From contig CAZFCB010000011.1 of the NCBI GenBank assembly GCA_964517585.1, positions 1 to 34,211 on the forward strand: a DNA stretch of 34,211 bases, read 5' to 3'. Under the pieces are notes generated by a model that was given only the letters and a program-made list of their open reading frames with translations, searched no databases and was not told the origin of the DNA. The stretch comes from JAGORY01 sp964517585. GTDB taxonomy: Bacteria > Patescibacteriota > Gracilibacteria > Peribacterales > Peribacteraceae. The translations under genes were made by a program, and so were the position numbers. This document shows, in pieces, positions 15,923 to 23,667 of the stretch (position 1 is the stretch's first letter; the number at the start of each line of letters is the position of its first letter).

Positions 15923-16765
15923 ATGCAAACACTGAAATACTGGCATCGGCTCGTACTCCTCGCACTCTGCGCGATGTTACCAGACGTCGTGCACGCAGCA
16001 GGAGGGATTGATATTCAATTCATGTTCATATCACTCATAACTCGGTTTGCGCCTCTCTGGATTACGATTGCCATTCTTGTTCTCGTTATTGCAGGCTTTA
16101 GGCTGATGACTTCACAAGAAGAAGGAGGAATTACGAAAGCAAAGACAACGCTCATTTCCGTTCTCATTGGAGGCATTCTCACAACGGTTATTCTCGTCAT
16201 GGGTCCCATGAATTTTATAAACATTGCATATTACGGTACATACGGAAATGTACTACCGAGTGCAGGAGCAAGAACCATCAGCATCGAAGCTGCTGGCATC
16301 TCAGACTGGCTAGCAATGGTAGCAGTGATGATGGGTATTCTCTTTATCATCATTGCCGTACTGCGTGCAGTCGCAAGTCTCGGTGATGAGACGGCGTATA
16401 CCGCAGCCCGAACGGCTCTTTTACACGTCATCGTCGGCATCGTGCTCATTGCAGGTGCGTACCTCGTCGAACTCGCCTTCTTCGGTTCTGCCGACGGACC
16501 AGGGCAAGTGGTCACTGGATCACTGAACATCGAACCGAACCCACTCATCGGACTCATCTCAGAAAAACTTCTCATCATTCTCGCTGTCATTACGCTCATT
16601 GCTGTAGGCATTCTGATCATAGCAGGGTTCCGGATGATTCTGAGTTTCGGGCGCGAAGAGGAGTACACTGCCGCGAAATCACTCGCCATACGCGTTGTGG
16701 TTGGCATTCTCGTTTTACTACTGAGTTACTCTGTCGTGTACATCGTCGCGCTCATCTTCGCCTGA
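15923..16765 (+). CDS. VirB2/TrbC-like pilin-domain protein, paralogue with three repeats
   Basis: Protein of 280 aa. A signal peptide (LVLLALCAMLPDVVHA) precedes three clear repeats: GFRLMTSQEEGGITKAKTTL, VLRAVASLGDETAYTAARTA and GFRMILSFGREEEYTAAKSL. Each is flanked by two membrane helices. The G-F-R-h-h-x-S-x-x-x-E...AK-x-x-L pattern is what I associate with VirB2-like pilins of CPR bacteria. I start at the ATG 15923; the longer open frame runs back into the upstream gene. It forms an operon with the preceding paralogue and overlaps the convergent folP by 14 bp. No other secretion genes (VirB4, VirB6, VirD4) are in the window. Confidence 0.75.
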   Translation: MQTLKYWHRLVLLALCAMLPDVVHAAGGIDIQFMFISLITRFAPLWITIAILVLVIAGFRLMTSQEEGGITKAKTTLISVLIGGILTTVILVMGPMNFINIAYYGTYGNVLPSAGARTISIEAAGISDWLAMVAVMMGILFIIIAVLRAVASLGDETAYTAARTALLHVIVGIVLIAGAYLVELAFFGSADGPGQVVTGSLNIEPNPLIGLISEKLLIILAVITLIAVGILIIAGFRMILSFGREEEYTAAKSLAIRVVVGILVLLLSYSVVYIVALIFA

Positions 16766-17591
16766 CGATACCAGCAACGCTCTGTAGCGCTGCACGAGTT
16801 TTTTTCGTGTCGTGTGTTCGAATAAAAGTTGCCCCCTGAATGGACGCTAGGCAACTTGCGGCAAGAGTGGCTGAGAGTCTTTCTGATGGAGGAAGTTTCG
16901 TAGGGCCACAGAGAAAAGATTTGCGAGACGGACTCACAAGTACAGGGGCGAGAGGCGTGAGTTCGGAAAGTCGCAGAAGAACTTCCCATGAATACGCAGG
17001 GTCAGAAGAGATGAAATGGCCAAGTCCAGGATCGATCAGGATCTGCGTGATGCCCGCATTTTTTGCCTTCTCTATTCGCTCCATCAAAAACTCTCGGACA
17101 GCTTCTATGACGTCGTCGTAGCGAATATTGTCTGTTGTCGTTCGTGCACTCGGGTCTTTGGCATGCATCAGAATCACTGGGCACTGCGCCTGTGCCAGCA
17201 CAGCGAACATATCTTTGTCTCCCCTGCCTGCTGTGACGTCATTGATCATGTCTGCTCCTGCCATGAGAGCTTCGTGAGCTATGTCCGATTTGTACGTATC
17301 GACAGAAATCCACGCATCTGGAAAAGCTTTCCGTATCAATGCGACAGCTGGCATGACGCGCTCACGTTCTTCGGTGCTGGATACATCAGGAGAACCAGGC
17401 CCCGTCGACTCCCCTCCGATTTCCAGTATGTCTGCACCGGCATCCATATGATCTCTGGCGAAGCGAAGAATAGCCTCAGATGACGTATGTTTCCCCGCGT
17501 CATAGAATGAATCTGGCGTGACATTGATGACACCCACAATGCCTGTGTGGCATTTCAGATTTAGTGTACGACCGTGTGAATGAAGTTCCAT
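16752..17591 (-). CDS. folP: Dihydropteroate synthase
   Basis: Joins p-aminobenzoate to dihydropterin pyrophosphate in folate synthesis; 279 aa, the normal size. The TIM-barrel signatures are present: GVINVTPDSFYDAG, AGADILEIGGESTGPGS, ISVDTYKSDIA, INDVTAG, and ILIDPGLGH in place of the usual DPGIGF. The last motif deviates slightly. The longer upstream frame (to 17870) is spurious because it overlaps another gene's promoter; ATG 17591 gives the family N-terminus. The presence of folP alone in a reduced genome suggests at least partial folate synthesis or salvage. Confidence 0.95.
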   Translation of the reverse strand: MELHSHGRTLNLKCHTGIVGVINVTPDSFYDAGKHTSSEAILRFARDHMDAGADILEIGGESTGPGSPDVSSTEERERVMPAVALIRKAFPDAWISVDTYKSDIAHEALMAGADMINDVTAGRGDKDMFAVLAQAQCPVILMHAKDPSARTTTDNIRYDDVIEAVREFLMERIEKAKNAGITQILIDPGLGHFISSDPAYSWEVLLRLSELTPLAPVLVSPSRKSFLCGPTKLPPSERLSATLAASCLASIQGATFIRTHDTKKTRAALQSVAGIVRRR

Positions 17592-17635
17592 ACCTAAAGC
17601 ATGCAGAAATGACGCTTCGGATGCAATCTTTCTGC

Positions 17636-17649
17636 TATCATGGGCATAT
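17636..17649 (+). promoter_or_regulatory. Extended -10 before the 53-aa membrane protein
   Basis: TGC followed by TATCAT (17636-17641) with 8 nt to the ATG at 17650 gives a nearly leaderless transcript. It diverges from folP. Confidence 0.5.
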
Positions 17650-17811
17650 ATGTGGCCTTTCTGGAAACGTCTCAAGCAAACAAAACGGCATCGCGTTGTC
17701 CGGCGAATCATCGCTGGCTTCATCATTGGTGGAGCCATCAGCTCTATTGTGGGAAACCATGTACTCAAAGAGCGCCGCAGGCAGCATCTTGGGGAGGATA
17801 GGGCGGAATGA
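17650..17811 (+). CDS. Small single-helix membrane protein, 53 aa
   Basis: Short gene hidden beside folP. It starts MWPFWKRLKQTKRHRVVRR, a strongly basic N-terminus, then has one hydrophobic helix with a Gly-rich core (IIAGFIIGGAISSIVGNHVL) and a charged tail ending GEDRAE and TGA. The design resembles YtxH-like or other small anchor proteins. Support comes from the classic positive-inside layout and an extended -10 eight nucleotides upstream. There is no homology assignment. Function unknown. Confidence 0.55.
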   Translation: MWPFWKRLKQTKRHRVVRRIIAGFIIGGAISSIVGNHVLKERRRQHLGEDRAE

Positions 17812-17872
17812 AAGGTTATAGGAAAACGGAACCTATACGGCGCCATTCGGTTTCGGGTGCCTGATTTCACGG

Positions 17873-17993
17873 TGTGTCAGTTCGAGTAGCCTGAGCTGTA
17901 GCGAAGGCGTATCGAGAACCTATCTACGCTTTACAAGCATTGATTCTGACTTCTCGATACGCGTTCTCGAAGAACGCTACTCGAAGTGACACA
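17873..17993. repeat. 121-bp inverted-repeat (MITE-like) element
   Basis: Terminal inverted repeats of 18 bp match at 17 positions (17873-17890 and 17976-17993; TGTGTCA...TTCGAGTAGC). An inner perfect 11-bp repeat CGTATCGAGAA lies at 17908-17918 and 17951-17961. No ORF is inside, and no target-site duplication is visible. It lies between the 53-aa gene and the gmk stop, so it could also serve as a bidirectional terminator. Confidence 0.75.
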
Positions 17994-17995
17994 AC

Positions 17996-18577
17996 CTATA
18001 CCCTAATCGCTTTTTCCACCGCCTGAATAGTCTCCTCCAGTTTTCCGTGCGGATTTTTGATCTGAACGTCTGTCTTCTCCGCAATCTTCAGTTCCTCACG
18101 CATACTCGTGAGACGACGCTCCAATTCCTCTGCCGGCATTGGGGCGCGCTTCTGAATTTGCCCTATAAGTTGCTCTGCACTTTCAGGCAGGATGAAAATT
18201 GTCTGGAGTTGGTATTTGCCACCTGGTCCGAAGAGTAGATCCTTACTAATGCTCTGGAATCCTTGTGCATCGACTTCGCGGACAACCGTCTTACCTGATT
18301 CGATCGGCGGAATGATCTCGGAAAGAAGTGTTCCGTAATGAGCGCCCTTATGAACTTGAGCCCACTCCAAAAATTTTCCTTCATGAAGCCAATTCGTAAA
18401 ATCTGCCTCAGACACAAAGTGATACAGATCATCCCCTTCTCCAGGACGACGCTCACGCGTGGTTGCAGAGCGAGGAAAGACAAACTCTGGATGCTTAGCA
18501 CGCAGTGATTTCAAAATGACGCTTTTCCCGACGCCACTTGGACCGATGATGAGGACGAGTTTTCCGTGTTCCGGCAT
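17996..18577 (-). CDS. gmk: Guanylate kinase
   Basis: Phosphorylates GMP to GDP; 193 aa. The P-loop IIGPSGVGKS is at about residues 10-19, the GMP-binding segment SATTRERRPGEGDDLYHFVSE follows, and the lid/core contains FLEWAQVHKGAHYGT. The C-terminal half has ERRLTSMREEL in the usual position. I take ATG 18577; the frame runs upstream to 18691 through a hairpin that encodes low-complexity sequence. It appears to be monocistronic. Confidence 0.95.
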   Translation of the reverse strand: MPEHGKLVLIIGPSGVGKSVILKSLRAKHPEFVFPRSATTRERRPGEGDDLYHFVSEADFTNWLHEGKFLEWAQVHKGAHYGTLLSEIIPPIESGKTVVREVDAQGFQSISKDLLFGPGGKYQLQTIFILPESAEQLIGQIQKRAPMPAEELERRLTSMREELKIAEKTDVQIKNPHGKLEETIQAVEKAIRV

Positions 18578-18589
18578 GGCCGCATGGTA

Positions 18590-18663
18590 GAGGTAGTGGG
18601 GGTAGAAAAGAAAGAAAGGGCAGAAACGTACAACCTTCCTGCCCTTTCTCCCGTTCCTGCCTT
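18590..18663 (-). repeat. Hairpin upstream of gmk with GAAAGGGCAG arms
   Basis: AGAAAGGGCAG (18625-18635 region) pairs with CTGCCCTTTCT (18640-18655 region) across a short loop. Flanking arms are polypurine and polypyrimidine. It is another member of the set of intergenic simple-repeat hairpins, here in the 5' leader of gmk. Confidence 0.55.
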
Positions 18664-18726
18664 TTCCGCCGGCTTCTTGCACAAGAACCATTGCTCACAT
18701 ACCCCATTTGATGCTATACTGCTTGG

Positions 18727-19185
18727 ATTCGTTCATTCACATTCTCGCTACACCGTATCAGGGGTTTAGCCGCAGGGAGAGCGATGGGATGCATCTCGCT
18801 CGTGAACAATGATCCCATCTCCCTCCCTGCTCTTTGGACCCCTGTGTGAACGCGATGCAAGCCGAAAGGATTGTCATCCGCTCACACTCTCGACCAAAGG
18901 GTTCCCTCAGCCAAATTAGCGGAGGGATTCCACACCAAACACAAACACATGGCACGCTTCGAGCCTTATCGAAGCCTCGATTCCCGAAGCATCGGGATAT
19001 CACAAACACACACGGCGGCTCGATACCGCTACAAAAAAAATCGATTCGAGGTGTAGGGAGTTCTCCGCCGCCTGGTCGACGTCGGGGTACTGTCTCAATC
19101 GTAAGATTGAGATCGATAACGGGCAGCCGGTTTAGGATCCTTTCCATGAAGAAAGTAGGGATTCTGCACCGGTTGCCCGTTTTTT
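18727..19185 (+). ncRNA. Structured RNA candidate of about 450 nt, family unknown
   Basis: A -10 TATACT (18715-18720) suggests a start near 18727. A nested helix follows: CAGGGGT/ACCCCTG (18759-18765 with 18838-18844), GCAGGGAG/CTCCCTGC (18772-18779 with 18823-18830) and GATGGGAT/ATCCCATC (18783-18790 with 18812-18819). A second stem (GTGTGA/TCACAC, 18844-18849 with 18882-18887) is capped by a GAAA tetraloop. Small hairpins lie at about 18904-18925 and 18958-18995, joined by A/C-rich single strands. A stem TCTCAATC/GATTGAGA has a GTAA tetraloop (19093-19112). It ends in a 14-bp helix plus T6. I looked for RNase P, tmRNA, SRP and 6S hallmarks and found none. ORFs in it are not convincing. Confidence 0.5.
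19118..19185 (+). terminator. Intrinsic terminator of the RNA gene
   Basis: AACGGGCAGCCGGT (19118-19131) pairs with ACCGGTTGCCCGTT (19168-19181) with one G-U wobble, followed by six T (19180-19185). The 36-nt interior folds into an extra CTTTC/GAAAG hairpin. It also separates the RNA from the convergent gene that ends at 19226. Confidence 0.8.
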
Positions 19186-19225
19186 GATGCGCGATATCGT
19201 CAACGCTACGTCATCGAACCAGATG

Positions 19226-20377
19226 CTATTTCACTCCTCCGGTCGCAGAAATTGGATTTTTCATCGAACCGCTTCCTGCTGGTACTGCAGTAGTTTTGAC
19301 CTGCGGAAACCAGAGAAATTGGCTAGGACTGAGTGCCGGAACAAATGTTCTGCCTACGACATCTCCTTGGGTAAACTCTGCCAGTAACGTTGGCGCAATA
19401 TATGTAGGGTACTCACGATCACCGAGGAGTAGTACATATGATCGCTTCAGCGACGTATAGACGACGTCAGTCTTTGGTCCCGCTAGATCACTCGACACTG
19501 GCAGGAGTCCACCAGATCGCAGGCTTGCCATGATCTCTTCTTTTGGTGCGCTGGGGTACGCGGACTGTGACATGCGATCAGGACGTAACAGCGTCACCGT
19601 CATACTGAGAGCTTTACGGGAAAGTCTTCCCACCTGTATCTGCAATGCTGGCACTGATGCTGCGTCTGTATCGAGAAGCGGAACTCCGTTAAAAATCATC
19701 GGCCAAATAACGTACGTCTTCTGAGGGCCGCCCGGTTCTGTTGCGCGCTCAACGATGCGCGGCTCACCATTGGTAGTGGGATCGATGCCGAGTGATACTG
19801 CAAATTCGCGGGCAATAGCCAAGGTAGCTCTATCATCAGCTCGGCCTTCTGGGGATGGACTGAAAGCTCCAGAACGAGAAATAGTGAGTGCTCGTTTCTC
19901 AATGTCTAGAGTTATATCCATAGTTCGATCCGCAGTGCGCCATCGCTCCGTTGTCGGGAGCAGCTGCAATTCTTGCCAACCGAGATTCACCCCGAGACGA
20001 TCAAAAATACGCTTCACTTCGGCCTCATCAAGAGGTACGCCCTGATCTCGGAAGAGTGGGAGTGCGGCACTCAGTGGAAGCACCAAATCTGGCGAAAGTA
20101 TGTACGAAGCAACAGGCAGTAAGACGCTTGTCCCCGATGCCTTCTGCGTCTTTTTTTGAAAACCGCGTTGTACCTGACCGTACGCTATCGGTCCCATGAG
20201 CAAAGGCTCCTCTTCATAGCGTGGGTGAAAGATGCCTTGGGATGGAAGTTTTGGTGTATTGCGAGTAGCGAGGAAAAAAACATTCGCAGAAGCGGACAGC
20301 AAAAACACGAAGAGTCCTCCGGACATGATTGTCCGTTTGTAGAATGCCGCACGATCTGCACTACTCAATTGAATCAC
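19226..20377 (-). CDS. Hypothetical membrane-anchored extracytoplasmic protein
   Basis: Protein of about 383 aa. A short basic N-terminus (ADRAAFYKRT) precedes a signal-anchor helix (GGLFVFLLSASANVFFLATRN). The rest is a beta-rich ectodomain with no motif I recognise. It contains two related segments around TMDITLDIEKRALTIS and QIQVGRLSRKALSMTVTLL and ends in a Gly/Ser tail. I choose the GTG at 20377, which overlaps the end of the PH-domain gene by 17 bp. TTG 20368 and ATG 20326 are alternatives; the ATG would remove the positive charges before the helix. It is probably translated with the upstream gene. Confidence 0.75.
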   Translation of the reverse strand: MIQLSSADRAAFYKRTIMSGGLFVFLLSASANVFFLATRNTPKLPSQGIFHPRYEEEPLLMGPIAYGQVQRGFQKKTQKASGTSVLLPVASYILSPDLVLPLSAALPLFRDQGVPLDEAEVKRIFDRLGVNLGWQELQLLPTTERWRTADRTMDITLDIEKRALTISRSGAFSPSPEGRADDRATLAIAREFAVSLGIDPTTNGEPRIVERATEPGGPQKTYVIWPMIFNGVPLLDTDAASVPALQIQVGRLSRKALSMTVTLLRPDRMSQSAYPSAPKEEIMASLRSGGLLPVSSDLAGPKTDVVYTSLKRSYVLLLGDREYPTYIAPTLLAEFTQGDVVGRTFVPALSPSQFLWFPQVKTTAVPAGSGSMKNPISATGGVK

Positions 20378-20939
20378 GAGAACGGTAGGGAACGACGTAA
20401 TCTTTGCGACGCTGATACAGTGTAATTTGTTCAGCGATCTGTCCAACAATTCTTTCAGCCCTTGGCATGAAGCGGAGAATGATTGCGGGCCCTTGACCTT
20501 CCTTGAGGGCGAACTTGATAATGCCAAACCGAAACAGATTCAGCCACTGCGTTTCAGCAACAACGTCACCGAGATTTTCTAAGCTGATCGGCGTGATGGA
20601 CTTTCGGAAAAGTGACATCTGGTCAACGATGATAAGCTTATCCGTCGTGAGAAAAATAAAATCATATTTCCAGTCGATATACGCTTCAATAAGTCCAAAG
20701 AAAACGAAGATGAACCATGCTACGGTAAAAATAGTCAAAGCCGCTGATACAGACAGAATGCCAACGTGATACCCGTAACTACATCCAAGAAGTAAGAGAA
20801 TTGTGACAAGAAATTCCCACGCGATATGCCACAAAAAAGACACAATGTGTGGGTGTACCGTAAAAATTTCTGCCTCGCCATGCGCAAGGAAATGTTCTTT
20901 GACACGTCCGATGTTCGTTTCGAGGGCAAATATCTGCAT
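20361..20939 (-). CDS. Bacterial PH-domain membrane protein
   Basis: Protein of 192 aa. Two hydrophobic helices (IAWEFLVTILLLLGCSYGY; LTIFTVAWFIFVFFGLIEAYI) are followed by a bPH2/YdbS-like domain starting YDFIFLTTDKLIIVDQ and including the typical LENLGDVVAETQ. Proteins of this type are membrane-bound with a cytoplasmic or external PH-like fold; ligand unknown. A TATAGT (20952-20947) stands 7 nt before the ATG, predicting a leaderless transcript. It diverges from the SLH protein gene across only 27 bp and leads into the membrane-anchored hypothetical downstream. Confidence 0.85.
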   Translation of the reverse strand: MQIFALETNIGRVKEHFLAHGEAEIFTVHPHIVSFLWHIAWEFLVTILLLLGCSYGYHVGILSVSAALTIFTVAWFIFVFFGLIEAYIDWKYDFIFLTTDKLIIVDQMSLFRKSITPISLENLGDVVAETQWLNLFRFGIIKFALKEGQGPAIILRFMPRAERIVGQIAEQITLYQRRKDYVVPYRSRDSIE

Positions 20940-20966
20940 GAGCTAGACTATACTATACTCTGAACT
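20940..20966. promoter_or_regulatory. Divergent overlapping leaderless promoters
   Basis: The plus strand has two TATACT hexamers (20949-20954 and 20954-20959), the nearer one 7 nt before ATG 20967. The minus strand has TATAGT (20952-20947) 7 nt before ATG 20939. The two -10 elements overlap, so only one polymerase could bind at a time. Confidence 0.6.
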
Positions 20967-23279
20967 ATGCAGCTTCGCCGATTCATCACATTCGCAATTC
21001 CCCTCTTCGTTCTCGGAAGTGGGTATGCACACGCCTCTTTTCAAGACATAACAGCCACAGTGTACGAAAACGCTATCGAAGGGCTGCAAGAACGCGGCAT
21101 TGTAGAAGGTTACTCTGATGAGACGTTTCGTCCGTTTGCGACAATCAATCGCGCAGAATTCCTCAAAATTCTCATCGAGAGCCGTTTTCCTACGATGGAA
21201 CCGACTGACCTCCGGTGTTTTGTTGACCTCGATGTGAAAACACCGCAATGGTACGCACGTACGACGTGCGCAGCGCAAGAGCTCGGTATTGTTCAAGGAT
21301 ACGCAGACGGAACATTCCGTCCTGAACGTGCCGTACAACTCGACGAAGCTCTGAAGATGGCTTTCCTCACGTACGATATTTCACCGCAAAAAACGGGTGG
21401 CCTGTGGTATGAATCGTTTCTGAACGAAGCACGCAAACGCGGACTATTGCTCACACTTCTTTCAAGCCCTTCCCACAAGCTGACGCGCGGCGAGATGGCA
21501 CAGATCGCATACACACTGGCAAGCGATAACGATGATGACACCACGCATCTTGACGTACATTCTGTCTGCGGTAACGGCGTCACAGAAGAGCCGGAACAAT
21601 GTGATGACGGCAATGTGCAAGATTCGGATGGCTGCAGTTCCATCTGCATACTTGTACCGGAACCTATTCGCCGAGCTTTCCTCCAGATCGATCAACAAAC
21701 AAGCGGCACTCTCACGACCATAGCAAAAGGACAAAAAGGTGTGACACTTCTGAAGTTTAACGCAGTCACCGGACGTCAGGATGCAACGTTGACGAGTCTC
21801 ATCTTCGAACCATCAGCTGGGTCACTGCTCTACGGACAGAATTATTCACTGATGATGGACCGAGACGGAGATGGGCTCTTTGAAACGACAGCGCAGGCAT
21901 CAGGGAAAGTGGAATCTGGACGACTCATTTTCGATGCAATGCTCGGTGGTGGTCTGATACTGCCGAAAGGTTTAACCGTCCCTTTTCTGGTAAAAGCGGA
22001 TCTTGTGTCCACACTCGGACCGGTCATGATCGGACTTCAGTTTGCCACGAACCTTCCTGACTACGTCGAGGCGCAAGGAACAGATGATGGACTTGGACTG
22101 GAAGGTATAGAGACAAACGGTCTCTGTAGCGCAAATAACTGCTTCATTCGCGTCAATACCTCTGGCAGTACAAACATCAACGTTGCTGACCGTGGGAATC
22201 TGTTTGTCACTGAAGATGCACTGCCTGTCCGCAGTCATATTCTACTCAATTCACTCACGACACCTGCGCTTCTAAGGCTAAGGCTACGCAGTGAAGGTGA
22301 GCGCGTAGACATCAAGAGCATTCGTATCGATGGCGTCGTATCAAGTGTGGATTCTCTTCTCCTGTATAGGCTTCTTCCCGGTGAAATTCTCAACACCGGA
22401 ACCATGACTCCTTTCGCGCAGGCAAGTAACGGCCAATGCACGAATCAGCCTTCTACTCGTTTCTGTGTATCTCTTCCGCTTTCCACTCTCGTCATCGAAC
22501 CTCAAAAAGAAACAGTCATAGCCATTGCAGCGCGAATGAAAACAGATCAACTCGGAGGTTTAAGTGGACAAAGTATGACGCTCACGATTGCAGGAAATAC
22601 GGATCTGATCGGACATGCTTTTGAGGCGCGAGGAGTCTCGTCAACGCAAGAGCTGACACAGAATGATGGCAACAGCATTGCTGGTGGTGAAATTTTTGTC
22701 GGGACTTCGACGCCGCAAGCGAATTCTCACATTATAGGCAAAACGAATGATACTGCTTTTGCGAGTATTTCCTCGATTCTCAATGACGCTGCAGCTTCTG
22801 AAAGTTTTATACCAACAGGATTCAATGCGATTGCTGCATTCAAATTCTCAGCACTCCCACATACCAACTCTCAGTTTGGTTATGATGATATTGTGCTGCA
22901 AACGCTGACATTTCGCGTCACAGCACAAAATATACAAATCGATCCTTTGAGCTTCAAGCTCACGACAAAAAATAATCCAGAAGCTCAACTGTCTTGCACT
23001 GCGAACACGAGTACAGGAAATGTTGATGTGACATGCTCTGGCATACACAATGGTGGAATCCAAAGCCGGATTGGCCAAGGGGAAAGCGTGACCTACAAGC
23101 TTTCCGCCAACATAACAAACGGCCAAGTATCCCCTGGTACGAGCATTCTCAATGTTTCCCTACCGACTCTCGGTACACGTGCGCAGTCAAATTCCGTTCT
23201 GTGGTCGGATCAAACGTCTGTCTTCACATGGGTAGATATTCCGGAGACAAGCGTCTCATCCACTGTTTACCGCAAGTGA
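20967..23279 (+). CDS. SLH-domain surface protein with a DUF4215 cysteine-rich repeat
   Basis: Secreted protein of 770 aa. A signal peptide (FITFAIPLFVLGSGYAHA) is followed by three SLH domains: FQDI...GIVEGYSDETFRPFATINRAEF, FVDLD...GIVQGYADGTFRPERAVQLDE and a weaker third (WYESFLNEARKRGLLL). SLH domains bind secondary wall polymers and anchor S-layers. Next comes a Cys-rich DUF4215-type repeat (CGNGVTEEPEQCDDGN...DGCSSIC, about residues 198-226). The remaining 530 residues are long beta-sandwich-like repeats rich in Thr/Ser/Asn. It may be an S-layer component or large adhesin; which one cannot be told. The gene diverges from the PH-domain gene and is followed by two membrane-protein genes on the same strand. 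Confidence 0.9.
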   Translation: MQLRRFITFAIPLFVLGSGYAHASFQDITATVYENAIEGLQERGIVEGYSDETFRPFATINRAEFLKILIESRFPTMEPTDLRCFVDLDVKTPQWYARTTCAAQELGIVQGYADGTFRPERAVQLDEALKMAFLTYDISPQKTGGLWYESFLNEARKRGLLLTLLSSPSHKLTRGEMAQIAYTLASDNDDDTTHLDVHSVCGNGVTEEPEQCDDGNVQDSDGCSSICILVPEPIRRAFLQIDQQTSGTLTTIAKGQKGVTLLKFNAVTGRQDATLTSLIFEPSAGSLLYGQNYSLMMDRDGDGLFETTAQASGKVESGRLIFDAMLGGGLILPKGLTVPFLVKADLVSTLGPVMIGLQFATNLPDYVEAQGTDDGLGLEGIETNGLCSANNCFIRVNTSGSTNINVADRGNLFVTEDALPVRSHILLNSLTTPALLRLRLRSEGERVDIKSIRIDGVVSSVDSLLLYRLLPGEILNTGTMTPFAQASNGQCTNQPSTRFCVSLPLSTLVIEPQKETVIAIAARMKTDQLGGLSGQSMTLTIAGNTDLIGHAFEARGVSSTQELTQNDGNSIAGGEIFVGTSTPQANSHIIGKTNDTAFASISSILNDAAASESFIPTGFNAIAAFKFSALPHTNSQFGYDDIVLQTLTFRVTAQNIQIDPLSFKLTTKNNPEAQLSCTANTSTGNVDVTCSGIHNGGIQSRIGQGESVTYKLSANITNGQVSPGTSILNVSLPTLGTRAQSNSVLWSDQTSVFTWVDIPETSVSSTVYRK

Positions 23280-23289
23280 CATCCGAGCG

Positions 23290-23301
23290 TATACTTACCA
23301 C
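23290..23301 (+). promoter_or_regulatory. -10 element six bases before a GTG start
   Basis: TATACT (23290-23295) followed by TACCAC and the GTG at 23302 predicts a leaderless mRNA starting at or near the codon. It lies 10 bp after the SLH gene stop. Confidence 0.45.
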
Positions 23302-23616
23302 GTGCACTTTGGACGTAATCACCATCTTGGCATCGAGGTCGCTGTGTCTGTCGTCGGAGGTTTTCTTGCATCGTTTACGGCGTTCGCCTTTACGACATAC
23401 ACCCGAAATATGGGGTCAATGCAAGGGCAGCTTGTTGCCGGTGACCCAACAAAAAATCGCGAATTTCCAACAACGCTCAATACGATGCATGCCGCTATGA
23501 ATGGTCAAGATTCACTGCTGAACGCCATGGGTAGTTACGGATTTTGGGTCATGGTAACGATTGGCGCCGTCATCGCAGGATTCATCATTTTTAAGCTCGC
23601 ACGTAGATATGTCTAG
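23302..23616 (+). CDS. Small membrane protein, 104 aa, GTG start
   Basis: No family recognised. Two hydrophobic helices (VAVSVVGGFLASFTAFAFTT; GFWVMVTIGAVIAGFIIFKLARRYV) flank a polar loop of about 40 residues rich in Met, Asn and Gly. The GTG start is supported by a -10 directly upstream and by the absence of an in-frame ATG before the first helix. It sits between the SLH surface protein and a large polytopic membrane protein, so an envelope role is plausible. Confidence 0.6.
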   Translation: MHFGRNHHLGIEVAVSVVGGFLASFTAFAFTTYTRNMGSMQGQLVAGDPTKNREFPTTLNTMHAAMNGQDSLLNAMGSYGFWVMVTIGAVIAGFIIFKLARRYV

Positions 23617-23667
23617 AGGAGAAGCGCGAAAAGGCATAGGATACGTGCACTTTCTTCACCCACTCTC

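Noticed and set aside
18727..19185. Identification of the RNA as tmRNA or RNase P RNA
   Set aside because: There is no tRNA-like T arm with CCA, no tag peptide ending in AA plus stop, and no GAGGAAAGUCC or ACAGAA RNase P core. A GGATTCG near 18724 alone is not enough.
18834..19187. 117-codon plus-strand ORF and a 129-codon minus-strand ORF (18758-19147) in the RNA region
   Set aside because: Both overlap strong nested helices and GNRA tetraloop hairpins and show composition typical of non-coding DNA.
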